Assembly (NCBI GenBank): GCA_016490735.1
Contig: JAEMWC010000056.1
Coordinates: 406,001-470,000, forward strand
Direction of reading: 5' to 3'
DNA: 64,000 nucleotides
DNA from: Pachyseris speciosa
Taxonomy: Eukaryota > Cnidaria > Anthozoa > Scleractinia > Pachyseridae
The translations under genes were made by a program, and so were the position numbers. This document shows, one piece after another, positions 11,070-20,731 of the stretch; within the stretch, counting starts at the first letter, position 1; every line of letters begins with the position of its first letter. The notes under the pieces are model-generated. The model made no database searches. It was given only the letters and a program-made list of their open reading frames with translations, and was not told where the DNA came from.

Positions 11070-13699
11070 GGCATATTCAACTTTTTACCAAATCAGGATC
11101 ACGTCGGTCATACAAAAACGGGTAAAAGAGGTCAAAAAGGAGCAGACGGTATTGGTTTTAAATTAACCGACGATGGCAATTACGATATCGAGAACAAGAA
11201 ATTGACAAATGTAGCAACACCAACAGATTATAAGGACTGTACAAATAAGTCATATGTCGATGATGAAAACGTCAAGCAGGACATCGCCATTAATGATAAA
11301 ACAAGTCGAAGTTACGTTGATGCTGAAATCGCGAGTTGCCTAAAACGAGATGGTTCAGATCCAGCTCTTGGAAATTTAAAAATGAACGGGTATGCCATCA
11401 AAAATTTAAAGGATATTGGCAATAATACACAAGAGAGCAGTGTTGTAAATAAAAAGTATGTTGATAATTTAGTTTTGACGTCTTCAGGTTCTCAACGCAA
11501 CCCATTTTCTTTCTTGTTAAAAGATATAAGCAAATCATCAGGAATTCTTAATGCAAAAAATTTACAAATTGAAGATTATAATAGATCCCCGTATCATATC
11601 AACAAATCTGCATTGTCTTTTGTGATCCCAAATAGTGGTAGCTTTATAACCAAAATTAGCTTTAATGTTACATCTCTTGTTGATGCACAATATACATTTG
11701 TTGCAGAGTTTTACACATCGGACCCCGATCAAGCTACAATTGGACTTTCTTTTCCAACATTAAACATGCGTATTGCTGGTCCACCATTACAAAAACCATT
11801 TCATTCAACTCCACATATTGATGGTTACCTAAAAAAACTTTTTTTAATTGAAACAACGAGTGGAGGACAAGCAAATATTGAAATTTCACTTTCAAGCACA
11901 GCTCCTGCGTCTAACACCAAAACCCATTTAATTGTTTATGGTGCATTTGGTTTTCATACAAATTTGTCTTACTTTGTTCGTGACCCAGCCTATAAAATAG
12001 AAAATGGGAATGTTGCGTTTGGTGTGGATGTTGACATGAAATTAAACAAAATCCTCAACCTGCAAAATAACCCCTCAAACCCACATGATGCTGCAAACAA
12101 GGATTATATTGATAATCAGGTTTCGCTTAAATTAAACACAACAGCGCAAATGCCCCTTAACATGGCTAACCACAAAATAACAGATGTTGCGGCTCCGGCC
12201 GCCGACAAAGATGTTGCCAACAAAATTTATGTTGACCAGGCCCCTTTTCTCAAACGTTCTGGTGCGCAAATGACGGGCGATATTGACATAAACAACAACA
12301 CGCTTGCAAATTTGAGAGATCCTGTGGCTCCAAGCAGTGGGGCAACCAAGAGATATGTCGATTTAACTCATGTTGAAGCTTCAGGGACAGGCCAGCAAGA
12401 AAATCCCTTCAAATATCTCATGGAAGACGTTAATGAATCTTCTTCTGAAAATAACATAACTGTGCATTCTATTTCAAGTTTTTCTACCTCACCACATCAA
12501 ATAAACAGAAAAGCGTACAATTTTACACTCATCGATGACAAAGATGAGACTGAACAGTATCGTACTAGAATTGGCTTCAATCTTTTTAGACTTCCAGTTG
12601 GTTTTTATACCTTTGTTATGGAGTTTTTCCCTCCAGAAATGCGAAATGTGAGCGTACATGTCACAGCTGCTTCACTGTCTTTTGGTACAATAACTTCAAA
12701 AACATTCGAAGCGACTTCAACAATCGCAGGATATGTTAAAATAATAATACACTTTCAAAAGAGACAAACAGGTCAACGAGAATATATTTACCTTGATTTG
12801 CATGGAAAAACCGCATTCCCCAACCCAACTGGTCGCTTAATTTTATATGGTGTAAAAGGTACAGTGTCAAAGGTTTCTTCCACAGTGTTTGAACAAATTT
12901 TCTTTGTTAAAAATGGGAAAATGCTGATGCAAACTAATTTGGATTTAAACGGTAAAGAACTTTTTAAAGGAAAATTGGGTGGACCTTTGGATCTGAATAA
13001 TAACAAAGTCACAAGTGCTGGAGTAGATTTATTTCAACCATCCTCGGGCTTGGCAGGTATGGAGATTAAAACATCTTTAAACTTTGAGAGAAGACCATTT
13101 TATGGTGCATCTCTTGGTGACTACTTAGATTTAAATGGAGCTGAACTGAGAGATAGAGACTCAATTTTATTTGATGGACAGAACGGGGAACTTACTATGT
13201 TGAATCATATAAACATGTACACATTTATTTTGAAGGACTTGAAATTAGGAGGTCCAATAAACATGAATGGGTATGGTATCCTCGATGTCTTTGATTTCCA
13301 CTTTGGAAGAACAAGATTATTGAAAGATCTTGATTTAGGGGGAAATGGATTTACAGTGGAAACAGACCTTTATTTAGTGGGGCAAATTCACAAATGTTCA
13401 TGCAAACGGATATAAATTTGAATGGAAAAGGAATAATTGGCACAACGCAATATATAGACGCATTTTGTGAAACTAATCAAGGTCATAATAAAAATATACT
13501 AAAAACGTTTTTATTAAATGGTAGTAAGTATTTTGTTGTCTTAAATGGGTATAGTATTAAAAGGATGCATATAATTCAAGGATCAGTACCGGGAACTATT
13601 TATATAAAAAACAAACGAGAAAATTCAAGCCTGTTACTTTGCCCGATACCATATTCAGTTATACCTTTCAAGAAGTATCAGAGCAATCAATATAAATAA
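11067..13699 (+). pseudogene. Long fibre-like virion protein, frameshifted near its C-terminus
   Basis: A 782-codon frame (11067-13415) starts with MGIFN, a short Gly-x-y stretch (GKRGQKGADG), then repeated modules of the type LTNVATPTDYKDCTNKSYVD, recurring as ITDVAAPAADKDVANKIYVD and similar. This repeat pattern is known from tail-fibre shafts. Two related beta-rich domains follow conserved NPFSFLL / NPFKYLM starts (about residues 150-310 and 450-620), each with SPYHIN/SPHQIN, indicating an internal duplication. The C-terminus repeats short L(D/N)LNG elements. The frame moves at about 13395-13415 and the likely end continues to 13699, so one indel truncates the protein. A role as a receptor-binding fibre is inference from architecture. 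Confidence 0.68.
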
Positions 13700-13819
13700 A
13701 AATTTAAATAGAGGATATATGATATTAGATTATTCTCATCCTAACACAAATGCATTCGACATAGCGTTGACTTTAGAGATAATCATAAACTGAAGAGGAA
13801 AAATAATATAAATCAATAG

Positions 13820-13825
13820 TATATG
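13820..13825 (+). promoter_or_regulatory. TATATG start motif, spike-like gene
   Basis: TATATG overlaps the ATG at 13823, in the context TAGTATATG. Confidence 0.45.
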
Positions 13826-14248
13826 GGTATATTTAATCACACAACTGGTCTTATGAGAGGTCCGAATATTACAAATACAAAACCAATTATCGGTATCTAT
13901 GCTGAAGAAAGTGGAAATATCACAACTGGAAATTATGAGTGGAGTTTTGGAAATGAGACAGAAAATCAATCAAATTACGGTTATTGTTTACCCGTGCCTG
14001 GCAGAATTAAATATGGTTCTACAGCTGCTAGTGCAAATGGAGTGGCACCTGGTGCTGAAATACGAGTTGGTATTGTTATCAATGGAGTTGAAAATAGTAA
14101 CTATGTATTGATTAATCCTGCAAATGTATTTTGTAGTCATATCAAATTCTCAACACCACTAGAACTCAATGCTGGAGACCGTATTAATTTCATATCGAAA
14201 ACAACAAATACAGCTGTAACTCATGCTATCGTCTGTCTGTTGATTTAA
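13823..14248 (+). CDS. Small beta-rich spike/fibre-head-like protein
   Basis: An intact 141-residue frame. It begins with MGIFN, the same five residues as the fibre protein, then a Gly/Asn/Thr-rich body with strand-like segments (YGYCLPVPGRI, IRVGIVINGV, PLELNAGDRINFIS). The alternation of hydrophobic strands and loops suggests a beta-sandwich; no enzyme motif is present. It lies between the fibre gene and the PLA2-motif gene with a 30-base gap downstream. I do not know its family with certainty; a virion spike or fibre knob is the best inference from context. Confidence 0.6.
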   Translation: MGIFNHTTGLMRGPNITNTKPIIGIYAEESGNITTGNYEWSFGNETENQSNYGYCLPVPGRIKYGSTAASANGVAPGAEIRVGIVINGVENSNYVLINPANVFCSHIKFSTPLELNAGDRINFISKTTNTAVTHAIVCLLI

Positions 14249-14275
14249 ATTGACGTGTAATTTATTTGAACAATA

Positions 14276-14281
14276 TATATG
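14276..14281 (+). promoter_or_regulatory. TATATG start motif, PLA2-motif gene
   Basis: AATATATATG places the motif over the ATG at 14279. Confidence 0.5.
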
Positions 14282-14704
14282 ATACAAGATATAATCCATT
14301 ATGTAAATTGTCATTTCATTCAAACCAAACAACAACATATCCAAGTTAATGATGTAATTTTAAAATCATGCCTGGTATACCAATATTTGTATTTCAAACA
14401 TTTCAAAACAATACTTCCAATTAACAATATTTTGTATTTACATGATTATGAAATAGGACTTATTGGTCCTGGAAATGGATGTATCACGCGATTTTTCGAA
14501 AGAACACTTGGTTGGATTGATGTATTGCATTCTCATAGTATCATGCATGATGCATTTGGGAGGTTCTATAAGCGTTATTTGTTAGACAGAGGTTATTGTT
14601 ATGCCATATCAAAGAACGCAACGTCGAAACTAATGAAGAAATCTGCATTGTGTGGTCAAATTTCTGGACTATTTTATTGTATTTATAAAAGAATTATAAT
14701 ATAA
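14279..14704 (+). CDS. Protein with phospholipase A2-like motifs
   Basis: An intact 141-residue frame. Residues 63-66 read GPGN within a GLIGPGNG loop, and residues 90-97 read HDAFGRFY after SHSIM. A Gly-rich calcium loop followed by a His-Asp pair is the layout of secreted and viral PLA2-like domains, including those that help small DNA viruses cross endosomal membranes. The classical HDxxY spacing is not exact here (Tyr is six residues after Asp), so the assignment is tentative. A Cys pair near residues 107 and 120 could support folding. Nine bases separate its stop from the next start. Confidence 0.5.
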   Translation: MIQDIIHYVNCHFIQTKQQHIQVNDVILKSCLVYQYLYFKHFKTILPINNILYLHDYEIGLIGPGNGCITRFFERTLGWIDVLHSHSIMHDAFGRFYKRYLLDRGYCYAISKNATSKLMKKSALCGQISGLFYCIYKRIII

Positions 14705-14710
14705 ACGATA

Positions 14711-14716
14711 TATATG
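14711..14716 (+). promoter_or_regulatory. TATATG start motif, membrane protein gene
   Basis: GATATATATG overlaps the ATG at 14714. Confidence 0.5.
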
Positions 14717-15211
14717 ACAAGACGTATAAGTATATTCAACTGGAACCATTTTTCAGCCAAACTTTCAAAAGAAGAAGTTGTTGAATTAAAGTCTTATTAT
14801 AAAACGTATCATAGGAAGTGTTGGGCATACAAACAAGCTATAAAGAGATTTAAAAAATGGAAAATAGCAGGAAATTCACTTTCTATTATTTTCGCTTCTG
14901 GAGGACTTGCTGCCTCTATTGCTACAGGTGGAATATCTTTAGTGGGAGTGTCAGCTGGGGCATTGTTAATTAAGGGCTTTATGGAACATAAGCAACTTGA
15001 TTTAAATATACAACAGTGTACATATGCATTTCAAACATACCAACATTTGTTAAACTCTATCAAAAACATGTTGCGAACTGGAAATTCTGATTTAGAAATA
15101 TTGAAAATTACAATGACTCAGACTGATGACTTCATTACTGACAACAGTCCAATAATAGACAAAATTTTAATGAAATATGACAAACACTTTATTTCTGAAA
15201 TTCAAAAGTGA
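14714..15211 (+). CDS. Glycine-rich membrane-active small virion-like protein
   Basis: An intact 165-residue frame. The N-terminus is basic and contains SIFNWN; a helical charged region (about 18-50) leads into one hydrophobic, Gly/Ala/Ser-rich stretch at about residues 51-88 (ASGGLAASIATGGISLVG), long enough for one or two membrane passes. The C-terminal half is predicted helical with an acidic end. Similar small proteins with a Gly-rich hydrophobic hairpin occur in Polinton- and adenovirus-like genomes as minor virion or membrane-disrupting proteins (general knowledge). Exact function unknown. Confidence 0.6.
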   Translation: MTRRISIFNWNHFSAKLSKEEVVELKSYYKTYHRKCWAYKQAIKRFKKWKIAGNSLSIIFASGGLAASIATGGISLVGVSAGALLIKGFMEHKQLDLNIQQCTYAFQTYQHLLNSIKNMLRTGNSDLEILKITMTQTDDFITDNSPIIDKILMKYDKHFISEIQK

Positions 15212-15298
15212 AAGATTTCCCTTTACGGTTCTGAATTATAGTTTCTATTTTATCTCCAATCAGTGATAATATTTTTTGCCAATATTGTTCATAATCGT

Positions 15299-15847
15299 TT
15301 AATGTTTTTTAGATTTAATGATTATGATATCATCAGCAATTTTTGATTTCATCATAGTTAATATTTTTTTCATAATAAAATCAATATTTATCATTCTTTT
15401 TCGATTTTCATTTAATTGTGGTAATATAATGTCTATTTCCTTAAAAATCTTTGTTATTCTATATAAGTCACTAGAATCTACTTGTTTTCTGTATTTAAAA
15501 CAATAATCAACTATTTTTTTCATCAAATAATACTTCCGATAATAGACTGATACACGTTTCATTTTAAACTTATTTTTATGAAAATCAACATACTCAACAA
15601 AATTTTGATAGCCTTGAACTATACCACAGTTATTACAACAAACAATTACTTCATCATTGATAAGTTCTTGTTTATCACAACACGGTTCTTCCTTCTTAAC
15701 AACGTGTTCTCCTATTTTTTGATCACAAAATGGACATTTAACGTAATCCATCTCATTAGACAAATAGTTATGAATCTCTAAATTACAATTCTCATCTTCC
15801 ATAATTTCTATATTATATTTGAATAAATTATTTTTTCGACTGACCAT
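15299..15847 (-). CDS. VLTF3/TFIIB-like zinc-ribbon transcription factor
   Basis: An intact 182-residue frame on the minus strand, convergent with the membrane protein gene. It has CPFC at 38-41 and a zinc ribbon built from CC at 56-57 and VCCNNCG at 69-75, followed by a basic segment with VYYRKYY near 101-107. Zinc ribbon plus a basic aromatic motif is the arrangement of poxvirus-type late transcription factor 3 homologues in large and mid-size eukaryotic DNA viruses. It would direct late virion gene transcription, possibly from the TATATG motifs. Very Lys/Ile/Asn-rich, unlike host exons nearby. Confidence 0.65.
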   Translation of the reverse strand: MVSRKNNLFKYNIEIMEDENCNLEIHNYLSNEMDYVKCPFCDQKIGEHVVKKEEPCCDKQELINDEVIVCCNNCGIVQGYQNFVEYVDFHKNKFKMKRVSVYYRKYYLMKKIVDYCFKYRKQVDSSDLYRITKIFKEIDIILPQLNENRKRMINIDFIMKKILTMMKSKIADDIIIIKSKKH

Positions 15848-15849
15848 TG

Positions 15850-15862
15850 GTAATATATAATA
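15850..15862 (-). promoter_or_regulatory. TATATATT element upstream of the VLTF3-like gene
   Basis: On the minus strand TATATATTACCA directly precedes the ATG at 15847, an AT box a few bases further from the start than in the plus-strand genes. Confidence 0.4.
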
Positions 15863-15897
15863 GTGATATATCTTTAAGTACCTTTTTGTTTGTATCT

Positions 15898-16190
15898 GAA
15901 ACCACTGAATATAACCGTTTCTCGGGGAATACTGTTGATTTGTGTTTTGGTAGCTGAAACTATTGAATATGATTGTTTCTCGAGTAGAACTGTTTAATAA
16001 AATACTTGAATGAAACTATTGTTTTTGAACGTTTCTCGGGGAATACTATTGAATTTGTGTTTTGGTAGCTGAAACTATTGAATATGACCGTTTCTTGGTG
16101 AATACGTGACTTTGGACTTGAGAGCACTGAAAACGTGATTTTTTTTGCTGGCTTAGACTATCGAAAATAGCGTTTTCTCCGGGAATACGT
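15898..16190 (+). repeat. 57-58-bp minisatellite, four to five diverged copies
   Basis: Units begin GAAACTATTGAATATGA and contain CGTTTCTCGGGGAATAC and TTTGTGTTTTGGTAGCT. Copies start near 15898, 15956, 16012 and 16071, with a degenerate fifth. The array borders the virus-like block on its right side. Confidence 0.75.
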
Positions 16191-16930
16191 GACTTTTTTT
16201 TGAAAATGATCTCGTACCCCCATGTCCTATACTACTAAGTATGGGACGTCCTATGATAAAGATAAAGATGTTTATGCCGATACAATGTCGAATTCCGAGT
16301 TTACGGGAGCTCTGAGTGGCGTCGAACTAGTTTGCTGGAGATGATATAGCATGAACGTAACAAATATTTACTCATGAATTGGCATTTTTGGCCACTCCTG
16401 TAAAGTGACGGTTTTAATCAAAATCAAATAAAAGTGTACAAGTTGACACTGTAAATAGTGAATAAAGTATCATGTTCAGCAAAGGTGGGGCGAAAAAGGC
16501 ACCAAAAGCCACAAAATGTGGCTGCCCCACCAAAGACGACACAACAGAGCTCGCGAATGAAGGAACAGATCCGTTGAGATAATGAAAAATGTAGTGTTGA
16601 CAGAACAGTAGCAGGTATCATAGAATATAAAACAATAAGGGCTCAGAAGATAATAAGAGAATAAGGCCGGTTCATGTGGCAGCCCTTGTCTGACCCACAT
16701 GTCCGCCGGCAACAAACGAGGCGTATATGTAATGACATAACATAAGACAGTGTCCATGGCCTATGACATAACAAGTAGGAGCCCATGTCTGGCCGACTTA
16801 GAGAGAAAAAGCATAATTGAGTTTGAAAAGTTTAGAATTGATTTCTTACGGCTAGCAACAACAGGACAGATCGACACATGTACTCCAACAGGGTATTTCC
16901 GTTTGCTTTCTAGTTTAAAGTACTCCGTAA
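16191..16930. other. Intergenic, no gene recognised
   Basis: No credible coding frame or splice pattern. Minus-strand open frames at 16424-16757 are hydrophobic and low in complexity and look spurious. Confidence 0.5.
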
Positions 16931-17420
16931 GTATGGCGTTCATTACTAGTCAAAACACTTTGAGCACTTTTTGGACGTTCAGACACCTCCAGCACGTCCA
17001 GGGGGTTCATATTACTGTCAAAAATATTACGCCGTAAAATTTACGACGTAATACTTGCGCATCCAATTAACATGTTCTGAACGTCACCTGGATGTGCAGA
17101 GAACGTACGCCTTAAATATCATATCGTCAAATTACGACTTAAAATTCATAGCGCATCTAATTCACGCCGTGATGACACGACGTAAAATAATTATCGTCAA
17201 GTCAAATCACATCTTAAAATCTCGACGTAATATTACGGTGTTTATTCGCTAAAGCTGAATGTCGATTTTTAACGTTGTTATTTAGAGTACGACGTCAAAA
17301 TACAACGTTCTTTTTCTTTAGAATTTTACGTCGCAAATATTACGCCGTTAAGTTCAAAGTGTCAAAGTACTTGCATTCTCAATGTTTAATAAGTTAACTG
17401 ATAGTAATGAATGCCATATC
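16931..17420. mobile_element. Foldback element rich in TACGNCGTAA motifs
   Basis: The ends resemble each other in inverted orientation: TATGGCGTTCATTACTA on the left against the reverse complement of TAGTAATGAATGCCATA on the right, followed by similar CACTTTGA.C pieces. The interior repeatedly carries ACGCCGTAA / ACGACGTAA and their complements. The homologous TRAF intron sequence resumes immediately after 17420, which supports a right boundary there. Non-autonomous; class unknown. Confidence 0.5.
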
Positions 17421-18293
17421 AAAAGGCTACTACTGTCCTTTCTAATGTACCGTAGTACCATACCAATACGCTGCACCTTTGAACGATATTTGAATTAACA
17501 TGCCATGTTAGAAGCATGCGAAAGATGTACGAACATTATGCTTATGCGCTCACATTGCGAATTAAAACGAGCAGCAAACTGTCGATGAAGCTTTACAAGC
17601 GATTAATTAATACGGATAAGGACCTATTAAAGACATACAGAACATGTTTTGCTTAAAGAGAGTACGACGATGTTTGTTATTTTGCGAGAATGTGTTTCCG
17701 AATCAATATTATGTTTCTTTGAGGCCCTGCCAGGGGGTGGTCCTGTGTCGCTTGTCTGAATTTTAAAATCTCTCATGTCGGTGTTTAATCAATAGTTGCT
17801 TCGCTGTCGGAAATTGAAATAAAATTATTTGTTCTTGTCGGAGTTTCAGTTAATTGACCAAAATTACTTCTGGCTTATTTCGGTCTTCAATTTTGTGTCA
17901 AAATATGCCAAACAACAGTTCTTTGCCGCTAATTCTCGGCCTTGACGTCAGATGCCACGCACCTCTCAGTAACCTCTTATTTCATTGGTTCTTATTACCA
18001 CGCAGCTCCATTATTTCAGGGCTAGAGTCCATTGTTTCTGTTGTTTGTTTATTGTTTTCTCAGCCAATCCTGTGAACTGTTCCGAGAGCTGCGTGGCGCC
18101 TCCTTGACGTCGGCGTCGGAATTTTTGTCGGGAAAGTATGTCTTTCGTCGCCATTTCATTTTAAGTGTTGTCGCTACTTTTTGGGCCACGGCGCTTGTCG
18201 GAATTTACCCTGACAGGGCCTCTTCTTCGTCTCAAAGCAGTCTCTTGTAATCATGTGATTCAACTAAATCTTTGGACAACCTTCGAGCCGTAC
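17421..18293 (-). other. Remnant of intron 1 downstream of the unit B RING exon
   Basis: The segment from about 17421 (AAAAGGCTACTACTGTCC) matches intron 1 of units C, D, E and F at about 29585, 39445, 50465 and 60930. It also contains an insertion-like part (17600-18240) not shared with those copies. No exon 2 was found. Confidence 0.6.
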
Positions 18294-18463
18294 CTTTTAA
18301 AATGTTCCTCCAGACATTCTTTGCAAAACCTGTGTCCACACCTCGTGAGAACAGGCTGTTTTAGCGCCAATCGGCATATTAAGCAGTGAAAATCTTCATC
18401 AACCTCATTCACAAACTCCTCGTCGTGGCCTGAAGGTAAGCGATCTCTTCCCGCTTCCGCCAT
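18294..18463 (-). pseudogene. TRAF-like unit B: isolated RING exon
   Basis: A 170-bp first exon starting at 18463 and ending at a GT donor (GGTACG) at 18292-18293, the same length and phase as exon 1 of units C and E. It encodes a conserved leader (DRLPSGHDEEF) and most of a RING finger: CLIC, CGHRFCKEC. Exons 2-7 were not found in the 9 kb downstream, which hold a foldback element, unknown DNA and the virus-like block before unit A's own RING exon is reached. The exon itself has no lesion, so it could still be transcribed; as a gene it is truncated. Confidence 0.7.
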
Positions 18464-19362
18464 TTTGTAAAATTTTGCTTAACTAAACATTTTAATAGTA
18501 TTCACAGAATCAAAACCAAGGTTTGGGGCCACATTTCCGTAACTAATCTTGCATCGAATCATTAATTGGAGTCATAAATTTGTAATCTGCTTGAAGTGTT
18601 TGACTTAAGTAGGGACTTTTCGACACCAAACTACATTGAATACAACAATTATAAAGGAAAGTGAAGAGGAGAGCAATTTGTCCGTCTAACCATGCCCACA
18701 CAGTATATGTTAACCTCTTCATTTTATTGAGGTTTCTACTATTGTCAAACAATTAAGCCAGAAGGCACAAACTGCGCTTTCAAAGACACAAGACCCGCTA
18801 TTAATTACACACCATACCAAAGTGAAAGCGTTGCCTGATCTTACATGTCTTCAGGGACCGCGAAATATGTGAAGCTGGCGGAATGAAGCCTCCAATCGTT
18901 AGCAGAACAAAAAGAAGTGATAGTTAGAAATCCATTAGTTTCATCATGGTTTAGCCAGTGCGTAGTTTTTCCCCCAATTTCTCTTTCTCCTGGACGAACT
19001 TTGACAACCCGTGGTAGTTTTGTATGTAGGATGGTGGACTTTTTGCTAAATCATTTTTGTTGAATTCTTCAGTCTTTACAATTCAAGATTGACCTTACCA
19101 AAAAGGACCTTAGTTAAAGCAACTTCAGGTTAGTAAATGTCAACTTAGCCAACTACTAGCGCGGAAAAAACTTTTATTCTTGTGATGGTACAGATAACCG
19201 GAAGTGCGCACCAAGCTGATCACCAAGGGTGTATTCCTTGTCCTAAATACTGGTTATTTCATGTTGTTGATATAGTAGAACGAGAATACGATTCGTGGTT
19301 GCAAAAGTTGTGTATGAACGAGTATATCAGTCAAATTGCAAACACTTTTCAAAACTACCTCA
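18464..19362. other. Upstream flank of unit B, homologous to flanks of D and F
   Basis: Sequence from 18480 to about 19150 resembles 39890-40680 and 61370-62150, so the duplicated unit includes the region upstream of the RING exon. No coding potential was recognised. Confidence 0.6.
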
Positions 19363-19620
19363 AATTCCGGGAGAACTCAAGCCTCTCCTGCTCTTCCCCA
19401 CGTTGCGGGTGTTCGACAGCCTGAAAACACAGTCATATCATGAGCCGTTCATCAGTTTCTATACACTCACTTGACAGAAGTCCATGGACGATTTTCTTGG
19501 TGACCATCAGTTCCTTTAGAGTTTTACATTGAAGAAAGCCCGCTTTGAACTTTTTTTCAGGCTGTCGAACACCCGAAACGTGGGGAAGAGCAGGAGGGGC
19601 TTGAGTTTCCCCGGAATCTC
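19363..19620. mobile_element. Foldback element with about 50-base arms
   Basis: The left arm (around 19376-19424, with CTGCTCTTCCCCACGTT) is the near-perfect reverse complement of the right arm (19558-19605, AACGTGGGGAAGAGCAG in the matching part with one change). Outer sequence ATTCCGGGAGAACTCAAG / CTTGAGTTTCCCCGGAAT extends the pairing. The loop is about 130 bases. Confidence 0.7.
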
Positions 19621-19789
19621 TGGAAGTTAAATGGAGGTCAATCGCTGATCCTTAATTTCAAAATTAATTTTGTCGATCGTCTGAAATTATATTTGTCGCA
19701 TGTTTTCCCCTTTTCACGACAACAAAGACACTTGAATCTGTAGTGGCCAACATGGATCAAATACTTTCCCATAATGTTATACAGAAAGG

Positions 19790-20350
19790 GAAAGTCCGTC
19801 ATTAAAAGACATTTACGTAGGAGTTAAACTATGAAAGTCAAAGGGTGTTGCGTATGGCCTGTCAACCTCGATCATTTAAACTATATGACAAGTGCAAGCC
19901 TTTCGAAGGGCAGCTGCTACTCTTACGCCAAACTGCAAAGTCAATAGGATTTTACACTTCAAAATTTGGTGTCAGTGATCTAGTGGCCTTCTATCAATTT
20001 ATTAATAGCCCCCACTGACAAAATACTTTTGAGCAAAGTGTACATCCGGGAAAGCTGATACTTGTAATGACAACGATTAATGTAGTTAGTGAATCGTCGC
20101 TTTCAGCTTTGAGGCGAGTGAAAATTTGTTTGCGGGCAACAACAGGAGATTTCGGATCCAGACTAAATCATCCAATGACACTGCACGTCAACAAAGGTAG
20201 AACTTATGGATAAACCTGGCATATGCTGCCGATCACTTTGTCGGTGAACAGAGAATCAAAGAAGTGCTCTGAAAAATGTTCTACAAATAAAATCCTCAAA
20301 CAATTGTCTTTCTGACAAAGTCAACTCAAAGCGCGGAATTGGGAAGAATA
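19790..20350. repeat. Conserved intergenic segment, copy 1 of 3
   Basis: Matches 33135-33660 and 53610-54140. It includes GAAGGGCAGCTGCTACTCTTAC and ACTTCAAAATTTGGTGTCAG-like pieces. In the second copy a 62-codon frame (33203-33391) is open, but starts and stops differ among copies. It is part of the duplicated TRAF unit, not a recognised gene. Confidence 0.5.
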
Positions 20351-20680
20351 TTTGTATATGTCTGATATAAATCCTACTATTTCTTACGCCACTATTCGCC
20401 CATTCTCACGTAAATGAGACCATATTTAAGTAAATTACGTTACAATGCGTGCTGCTTGTAATTACAATTCTGTTAGTCTGGCGAAATTCCTAAACGAAGC
20501 AAAAATCAAAATGTGCGGGTTTCTCCATGTACGGGTGACGACAGCAAGAGATTATTAAATCTCTAATAGCAGAAATGGAGACTAACGTGGCATTAGAAAA
20601 ATGGTCCGTTTTAGGTGGTGGATGTATTATATATTAGGGGTAGCGGAGAGGGGTGGCTTACAGATGGATAACTTGCTCCC

Positions 20681-20731
20681 CTGCCCCACACCACCCCCCC
20701 CCCTCCCCGCCCCTCCCGCCCCCGCCTCCAT
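20681..20731 (-). other. G-quadruplex-prone tract on the minus strand
   Basis: A C-rich run (runs of 3-10 C within 50 bases) gives at least five G3+ runs on the minus strand. A related shorter C tract occurs at the homologous site near 55437-55450. Confidence 0.6.

Larger units (their letters stand above)
9785..15860. mobile_element. Virus-like gene block (Polinton/adintovirus-type remnant)
   Basis: Seven tightly spaced, apparently intronless genes unrelated to the TRAF cluster: coiled-coil protein (minus), packaging ATPase, fibre-like protein, spike-like protein, PLA2-motif protein, membrane protein (all plus) and a VLTF3-like protein (minus). Gaps are as short as 9-30 bases and all five plus-strand genes share TATATG at the start codon. 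ATPase plus VLTF3-like factor plus virion-type proteins is the signature of eukaryotic DNA viruses related to Polintons, virophages or giant viruses (family knowledge). Polymerase B, integrase, protease and capsid genes are absent here, and no terminal inverted repeats were found, so this is a fragment. Boundaries are approximate. Confidence 0.7.

Noticed and set aside
16424..16757. Overlapping hydrophobic minus frames right of the virus-like block
   Set aside because: No start motif like the viral genes, no domain, and composition consistent with chance.
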